Source: Siphonodentalium dalli (taxonomy: Eukaryota > Mollusca > Scaphopoda > Gadilida > Siphonodentaliidae). Taken from it: DNA of 64,000 nt. The stretch spans positions 4,565,314 through 4,629,313 of the forward strand of contig CP136068.1 in assembly GCA_032622095.1 (NCBI GenBank), written 5' to 3'. A program made the translations under genes and the position numbers. The stretch's first letter is position 1. The number at the start of each line of letters is the position of its first letter. Positions 57,880-64,000 of the stretch are shown here, one piece after another. Below the pieces are notes generated by a model. That model made no database searches and had not been told where the DNA came from. It was given only the letters and a program-made list of their open reading frames with translations.

Positions 57880-58262
57880 AAACTTAGTACCAATCAGAAC
57901 CGATTAAGAATATGATATTGTTAAAGGTACTGAATCCGATTCGATGGTCCCCATATAATCAACAACATTTTTTTTTTAAATGCCGCTTCAGTTATCAGAA
58001 TCGATAAATTGACCAAAACTATTAAATACACACCCCTGTCAGGTATGAATTTGTCCAAAACATGTTATTTCTATCAAAATGTTGTTTGACGTATTTGGCC
58101 TTATATTATTAACACAAACTTGAGTTTAGACTTACTCATCTTCATCCGCAATTTGATCCGAGACCGCCGGCTAGTCAAATTTTTACTGGGCCACTAATAA
58201 GCCTCGATAGTGAAAAATAATAGGTTTTTAAAATCCATACATAATAACTCTGAGTTTTGATA
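57880..58262 (-). repeat. Repeat family H, copy 3 (reversed)
   Basis: Reverse complement of the 34060-34500 repeat: AATCCGATTCGATGGTCCCC, AAATGCCGCTTCAGTTATCA, AACATGTTATTTCTATCAAA and TCATCTTCATCCGCAATTTG. Confidence 0.6.
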
Positions 58263-58366
58263 TGTGGGTTCCTAGATTCGAATAAAACATTTTTTATCCC
58301 CAAATCCAAATAAATAATTGAGGGCGTTTTATCGGATTATAAAATGCATTTTTAATTATGCTTGTA

Positions 58367-59704
58367 CCGGTGTAACAGTTTATCTCCCCCCCCTGGGTAT
58401 CTTCCCCCCCGGGGGGGAAGATACCCCGGGGTGTCTTCCCCCCCACCCTGGGTATCTTCCCCCCCACTCATATATTTTTTTCCCCTCACTTATTATATAT
58501 TATTATGGTAAGAAATGCCGAGAAAACTATTATAAAAACAAAATTATTTTATTTCTATTTTGAAGTTTAACCCCTCACACAACCCAATAGCATAAATATG
58601 TCAAAATATTACCTTACGATTTTATCGTTTATTTTGCTTTATATTGTCATGAAATGGCGAGAAATTAAATTCTTACTCTAATCAAATTTTGCTCATATAA
58701 AGTTAATTTCTCGCCATTTCATGACTATATAAAGCAAATTAAGCAATAAAATCATACGTTTAATTTTTGTCATATGTAGGTGCTGGGTGGGGGGGGGGGA
58801 AGATACTCAGGCCTGGGTATCTTCCCCCCCCCCACCCCAAATTTTTACTCAATCAAATTTTGCTCATATAAAGTTAATTTCTCGCCATTTCATGACTATA
58901 TAAAGCAAATTAAGCAATAAAATCATACGTTAAATTTGTGTCATATGTAGGTGCTGGGTGGGGGGGAAGATACTCAGGCCTGGGTATCTTCCCCCCCCCC
59001 ACCCCCAAATTCTTACCCTATCAAATTTTGCTCATATAAAGTTAATTTCTCGCCATTTCATGACTATATAAAGCAAATTAAGCAATAAAATCATACGTTT
59101 AATTTTTGTCATATGTAGGTGCTGGGTGGGGGGGAAGATACTCAGGCCTGGGTATCTTCACGCCCACCCCAAATTCTTACTCTATCAAATTTGGCTCATA
59201 TAAAGTTAATTTCTCGCCATTTCATGACTATATAAAGCAAATTAAGCAATAAAATCATACGTTTAATTTTTGTCATATGTAGGTGCTGGGTGGGGGGGAA
59301 GATACTCAGGCCTGGGTATTTCCCCCCCCCCCACCCCAAATTCTTACTCAATCAAATTTTGCTCATATAAAGTTAATTTCTCACCATTTCATGACTATAT
59401 AAAGCAAATTAAACGATAGAATCATAATGTAATATTTTGACATATTTATGCTATTTAATACTGGGTTAAGTTAAACTTCAAAATAACCAAAAAAAATAAA
59501 AAATTTAATAGTTTTCTCAGCATTTCTTACCATAATAATATAAAATAAGTGAGGGAAAAAAAATGTACGAGTGGGGGGGGGAAGATACCCAGGGTGGGGG
59601 GGAAGATACCCCGGGGTATGTTCCCCCCCGGGGGGGAAGTTACCCCGGGATATCTTCCCCCGCGGGGGAAGATACCCAGGGGGGGAGATATCGTGTTACA
59701 CCGG
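58367..59704. mobile_element. Fold-back element with G/C runs, copy E2
   Basis: Same family as E1, with ends CCGGTGTAACA/TGTTACACCGG flanked by TA on both sides (58365-58366, 59705-59706), which supports a TA target. Five units of about 175-180 bp carry the GGTGGGGG / GAAGATACTCAGGCC / TATCTTCCCCC hairpin. The orientation switch lies far to the left (about 58668), so the arms are very unequal in length compared with E1. Confidence 0.75.
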
Positions 59705-59706
59705 TA

Positions 59707-60039
59707 TATTCTTATACTAAATCATTTATATCTCCCACGTATTGTGCTTATTTATATACATCTAACCCTGTCAGTTACTATCACTGGAGAAAGGAAGTTT
59801 ATCATATAGATCCGGGAATACATCAAACTATATCTACTATCTTATGTATTATTGGACAGCTATAACTCCGAGATTTACAGTGTTAGAATCCACATAACAA
59901 ATTTGAGTACGATTAAAGACCAACTAGAGGTGTGACTGTCCCAATGGGACTAAGGATACCCCCCTGTTTTTAAAATACTATTAAAGATGTTTCACATGTC
60001 AATAAACATTTAGTTAAAATAATAAAATAACAGTTCCAT
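59707..60039. other. No gene recognised
   Basis: AT-rich spacer without open frames or repeats that I can identify. Confidence 0.3.
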
Positions 60040-60200
60040 TACAGGTGCACAACCCTAACCCTAATGAGGCCCCCACCCCCTTTTCGTACGACATATTCCA
60101 TGCCCTGTTATGAGGTACGCCCTATTCCGACCCCTCTGTTAGGAGGTATTCGGTATTCCAAAAATACCGGTATTCGTACGCCGACCTTCGACACCTTCCA
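60040..60200. repeat. Degenerate relative of the GAGGGTGACG element subterminal region
   Basis: CCCCCTTTTCGTACGACATA, CTGTTATGAGGTACGCCCTA and TTCGTACGCCGACC echo the CCCCCATTTTCGTACGCCGG and CTGTTATGGCGTATTCC phrases near 32210-32260. Termini are not recognisable. Confidence 0.4.
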
Positions 60201-60204
60201 AAAA

Positions 60205-61840
60205 ATGAAAGTGTCAATGACACTGTAGCTCAACTTAGGTAGGGGAATAATTTAATGGTTGACAGTAAATGGAGGAATAGGATAGGTGCTAATTGAAATT
60301 CTAACCTGCGCCAAAGGATTTAGTGATGCAAAGAGTAAAATACAAGATGGCTGCTGGTAGCCATTTTTTTTGGCCAATTGACCCCAAAAGGACTCGTTCC
60401 CATCTACGTATATAATTGTTAACATCCATGACAAATTTTATGAAGATCTGACCAAAGCTACGACCTACAAATTTCATGATGATCAGACGAACAGAACAGT
60501 ACGACCTGTAGACCGCGCCAATGGATTGAATTTTGAAATCCAAGATGGCCGCTCGCAGCCATGTTTTTTGGCCGAATGACCCAACAATGATTCGTTCCCA
60601 TCTACATGTCAATGTCAACATTCATGACAAATTTCATAAAGATTAGACCAAAGGTACAACCTGTAGCCCGTGCCAAAGGATTTAGTCATGCAAGAGTAAA
60701 ATCCAACATGGCTGCTGGCGGCCATGTTTTTTGGCCGAACGACTCCAAAATCACTCGTTCCCATCTACCATGTCAGTGTTAACATCCATGACAAATTTAA
60801 TAAAGATCAGACCAAAGGTATGACCTGTAGCCCACGCCAAAGGATTTAGTCATGCAAAGAGTAAAATGCTGGTGGCCATGTTTTTTGATCCGAATGACCC
60901 CAAAACGACTCGTTCCCATCTACATGTCATTGTTATGATTCATGACAAATTTCATGACCATCTGACCAAAGCTACGACCTGTAGCCCGCACCAAAGGGAT
61001 TTAGTCATGCAAAGAGTAAAATCCAAGATGGCTGCTGGCGGCCATGTTTTTAGACCCGAATGACCCCAAAACAACTCGATCCCATCTACATGTCATTGTT
61101 ATCTTTCATGACAAATTCATGATGATCAGACGAACAGTACGACCTGTAGCCCGCGCGCCAATGGATTGAATTTTGAATCTAAGATGGCCGCCAGCGGCCA
61201 TGTTTTTTGGCTGAATGACCCCACAATGATTCGTTCCCATCTACATGTCAATGTCAACGTTCATGACAAATTTCATAAAGATTAGACCAAAGGTACAACC
61301 TGTAGCCCGCGCCAAAGGATTTAGTCATGCAAAGAGTAAAATCCAAGATGGCTGCTGGCGGCCATGTTTTTTGGCCGAACAACTCCAAAATCACTCGTTC
61401 CCATCTACATGACAGTGTTAACATCCATGACAAATTTCATAAACTCCGACCAAAACAACGACCTGTAGCCCGCGCCAAAGGATTTAGTCATGCAAAGAGT
61501 AAAATCCAAGATGGCTGCTGGCAGCCATGTTTTTTGGCCGAACGACCCAAAATCACTCGTTCCCATCTACATGTCATTATTAACATCAATGACAAATTTC
61601 ATGATGATCAGATGAACAGTACGACCTGTAGGCCGCGCCAATGGATTGAATCTTGAAATCCAAGATGGCTGCCAGCGGCCATGTTTTTTGGCCGAATGAC
61701 CCCAAAATGACTCGTCCCATCTACATGTCAATGTCAACATTCATGACAAATTTCATGAAGATCAGACCAAAGGTACAACCTTAGCCCGCGCCAAAGGAAA
61801 TTGTTGACGGACACACGGACACACGGCTAGACAGACGAGA
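60205..61840 (+). mobile_element. Pearl/Helentron-like array, copy P9
   Basis: The left end carries AGTGTCAATGACACT (60210-60224), TAGCTCAACTTAGG and the P3-type arm (TTTAATGGTTGACAGTAAAT). About nine core units follow, several rearranged by small deletions (60470, 60865, 61090). The right part reaches ACGGACACACGGACACACGG. The terminal CCATGGCAATAGCTC and hairpin are absent; a different tandem repeat starts about 20 bases later, so the 3' end was replaced or deleted. Confidence 0.78.
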
Positions 61841-61857
61841 GATACATTGTGCAGATT

Positions 61858-62260
61858 TTTTGTCCGTTGCATTATGAGGTTACCAAATCTGTTGGGATGA
61901 GTATTGTGGGGACCACATTGAGCAGACAGACGAGAGTATCATTATGGGGTTTGTTTTGTCTAAAGTATAGTGAGGTTATTTTCACAGTTAAGTGGCAATC
62001 GTTGTGGGGTCATATAGAACTGGACAACATTGTGGGGTCATTTGAACTTTGTCCGTTGCATTATGAGGTTACCGAATCCTGTTGGGATGAGTATTGTGGG
62101 GACCACATTGAGCAGATCATTGTGGAGTCATATATAACTTGGACAACATTGTGGGGTCATTTGAACTTTTCCGTTGCATTATGAGGTTAACGAATCTGTT
62201 GGGATGAGTATTGTGGGGACCACATTGAGCAGATCATTGTGGGGTCATTTGAACTGATGA
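61858..62260 (+). repeat. Small tandem repeat, about three units
   Basis: TCCGTTGCATTATGAGGTTA, TGTTGGGATGAGTATTGTGG and GGACCACATTGAGCAGA occur in that order three times (starting near 61861, 62050 and 62170), separated by variable stretches with GTGGGGTCATTTGAACT. Spacing is uneven. Confidence 0.65.
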
Positions 62261-62380
62261 GGGATTCACTGTGTAAGGTTGACATTAAGCAGACAGACGC
62301 TAGGTACATTAAGGGGTCTTTTTGTCTAAATGTATTGTAAGGTTGTTTCTTCGAAAAATTTCGGTGGATTCAAGTATAAT

Positions 62381-62517
62381 GGGGATAAACATACTCTATT
62401 GAGTTATATATTCGGGGAATTGAGCATGAAAACAGTATGTTAATTCGCTGGCATGTTTGCAAACTGTTTTCATGCTCGAATCCCCAATATACTGCTCAAC
62501 ATTGTATGTTTATCCCC
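62381..62517. repeat. Inverted repeat (hairpin) of about 60-base arms
   Basis: The left arm GGGGATAAACATAC...GGGGAATTGAGCATGAAA pairs with TTTCATGCTCGAATCCCC...GTATGTTTATCCCC. A third copy of the arm sequence lies at 62645-62710 (GGGGATAAACGTATGG, TAGCATGAAAACAGTTTG), followed by its own short inverted partner (CAAACTATTTTCTTGCTAGA). This suggests a small MITE family. Confidence 0.6.
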
Positions 62518-62759
62518 AAATTGTTTCTCAATCTGTGGTTTGTATGAACGTCAACATCAGTGGCAATTACTGAGAAAGAAACGCTTATTATTGGATGTTT
62601 GAAGTAATCACAAAGCCATATCCACTCATCAGCCATACCAATTAGGGGATAAACGTATGGTGGTTGTTTTTTATATTCAAGGTTTCTAGCATGAAAACAG
62701 TTTGTGAACAAGCTGACCAGCCCAGTAATTTCAAACTATTTTCTTGCTAGAATTATCGA

Positions 62760-63103
62760 GTATCCAATGAAACAGAGAAACTAAAACTGAATGTGTGATA
62801 CCTATTTCTATGGTATTTGCATCACATTGGTGTAATTCTCTTTCATATGGATCAAAATACGAATAAAAACCCGAGATAAGAGGATTGAAAGTGCCCTTGA
62901 ACCAAAACCCTGTTCTAAAACCCTTCACATACCGTACAATTAATCTTAATGAAAAAGAAATACCTGTGTAGCTATATTTATTATCAAATCAGAATTTACT
63001 TATTTTGCTTTTTCCTGCCAATTAACATTGCACTCATTTTTGTTTTAATGTTATCCCTTGTCCGTTGCTAAATGGAGCCATTTCTTGAGTTGCTTTCTCT
63101 CTT
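62760..63103. other. No feature recognised
   Basis: Unique sequence before the candidate terminal exon; may be its 3' untranslated or flanking DNA in minus sense. Confidence 0.3.
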
Positions 63104-63219
63104 CTATTTTTCTACCTCCGTGTTATTTGGGCATCTGCAATTCTTGAAGTCTTTCTCAAATAGCGTCCACAACTCCTCTTCATCCTTGGGTAGCCACTTC
63201 TGTCTCTTATTATCCTTTC
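63104..63219 (-). CDS. Candidate terminal exon, helix-rich protein C-terminus
   Basis: On the minus strand TTGACTCTATACTATTCAG is a good acceptor. The frame then gives about 38 codons ending in TAG at 63104-63106: GKDNKRQKWLPKDEEELW, TLFEKDFKNCRCPNNTEVEK. The basic-then-acidic W..EEELW..FEKDF pattern resembles the start of a SANT/Myb-like or similar helical DNA-binding segment found in several uncharacterised mollusc proteins, but this is only a resemblance. Codon content and the clean acceptor make it more gene-like than other short frames in the window. The truncated domain suggests a gene fragment or repeat-derived copy. Confidence 0.42.
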
Positions 63220-63867
63220 CTGAATAGTATAGAGTCAACTTAAAAGAGTATGCCAATTTCAATAATTTCCAGGTAATAACGATCTAATACCAATAATAAT
63301 AGCGGCCTCTGATTTCCAACATTTAAACAACTTTACATGTTACATGTCATGTGTTTATAACACAAAAAATTTACCGTCATTCAAAGTGTATACTACAAAT
63401 AGCTTCACTAATGTAAATAGAAAATTTTAATTATGAAGATAAATAGATTCATCAATACCACCACCCACCCCCCATCCATCTACATTTTGCATTCACTAGG
63501 AATTTGCACATGAATATTTTTTGGCCTATTATACACCTTTGCTTATCTCATTTAACTGTTGATCTACTAGTACTTTCTACCGGTATCTCCGAACATACAT
63601 GTAAGGTATAAAATTTAAATAGAATTCATCAATATGATAGAAAAGTTAAGACCACATACATCAGCTTCCAAAACATCATAACTGTGATTAGAACAATGCA
63701 GAACTACTAGTACTAGTAATTGAGAAAATTCAGTGAGATGCACGTTTTTTTAAAAAGAAACCAAATGAAAAATCTCCTGATATATTAAATTGTTCCTGGA
63801 TTTAAATTAGTATATATTTTGTTGGGATTTTTATGATCATATCCCCAAAATGTTATGTAGACCATGT

Positions 63868-63868
<1 letters not shown>
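63220..63868. other. Probable intron or intergenic sequence
   Basis: Upstream (minus sense) of the candidate exon, with no further exon identified. Confidence 0.3.

Positions 63869-63905
<37 letters not shown>
63869..63905. repeat. 37-base C run
   Basis: An uninterrupted poly-C tract, immediately followed by GCTCTTTATA, a partial copy of the AACGCTCTTTAT motif. Its length is likely to be imprecise in the assembly. Confidence 0.9.
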
Positions 63906-63906
<1 letters not shown>

Positions 63907-64000
63907 CTCTTTATATTTTTTTTGTGTGTTTAGAGTGACTATTACTCAGAGTCATTTACAGTCCCCATATTTTTATTTTTCTCTTTCACAAGTATTCAGT

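Noticed and set aside
60048-60064. Telomere-like CCCTAACCCTAA
   Set aside because: Only about two units within unrelated sequence; not a telomere or a convincing interstitial telomeric array.
1-64000. tRNA, rRNA or histone genes
   Set aside because: I searched by eye for B-box-like GGTTCGAATCC with a cloverleaf context and for rRNA or histone coding sequence, and found none I could defend.

Overview
This window looks like animal nuclear DNA from a marine mollusc, most likely a bivalve. It is AT-rich, nearly gene-free and packed with interspersed repeats. The dominant repeat (core units of about 155-165 bp between a left arm and a microsatellite-bearing right arm) has the architecture of the pearl elements described in bivalves, which are now usually grouped with non-autonomous Helentron/Helitron-like elements. 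There are no bacterial operons, CRISPR arrays, rRNA genes or convincing tRNA genes. A 100-N assembly gap lies at 10698-10797.

Coding sequence is sparse. At the left edge (1-2562, minus) is a broken copy of a large cysteine/histidine-rich protein of a family I associate with high-copy, probably transposon-derived invertebrate genes. At 10389-10697 is the zinc-finger start of a hAT-type transposase gene, cut by the gap. At 19155-19208 (minus) is a textbook 54-bp collagen exon of six Gly-X-Y triplets with good splice sites; it is the best evidence that part of the window is intronic sequence of a host collagen gene. Three further candidate exons on the minus strand (25621-25830, 36584-36758, 63104-63219) have splice signals but no family I can name.

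Layout. 1-2.6 kb: broken gene. 2.6-4.3 kb: unannotated DNA with a cluster of the motif AACGCTCTTTAT. 4.3-9.7 kb: two long copies and several fragments of a repeat called family A here, with pearl-like fragments between. 9.75-10.7 kb: hAT element. 11.7-17.7 kb: pearl arrays, one interrupted by a hAT element (8-bp target duplication) that itself carries another pearl array. 17.7-18.6 kb: reversed family A copy holding a TTA-flanked element that holds a 74-bp palindromic MITE. 18.6-20 kb: collagen exon and intron. 20-22 kb: reversed pearl fragment and a two-variant minisatellite. 22.2-25.5 kb: pearl interrupted by a second TIR element that also carries a pearl array. 26.1-27.6 kb: fold-back element with G/C runs (second copy at 58.4-59.7 kb). 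29-31.8 kb: pearl array interrupted by a GTAC-flanked TIR element. 32-34 kb: TIR element inside a palindromic minisatellite. 34.5-38.3 kb: several MITEs, including a piggyBac-type one. 38.3-57.4 kb: a repeat (family C) split by a 17.3-kb LTR-bounded element without recognisable gag-pol, itself split by an 8.5-kb TIR element with CCGCGG-rich inverted arrays. 57.4-64 kb: repeat family H, the second fold-back element, another pearl array, small tandem and inverted repeats, and a candidate exon.

The window is therefore a stratified nest of mobile elements within or between a few host exons. The most unusual items are the LTR-bounded element, the CCGCGG TIR element inside it, the recurrent AACGCTCTTTAT motif, and the common 3'-end design (microsatellite, hairpin, TAAAA) shared by three otherwise unrelated repeat families. 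All homology statements come from recognition by eye; no database search was possible.
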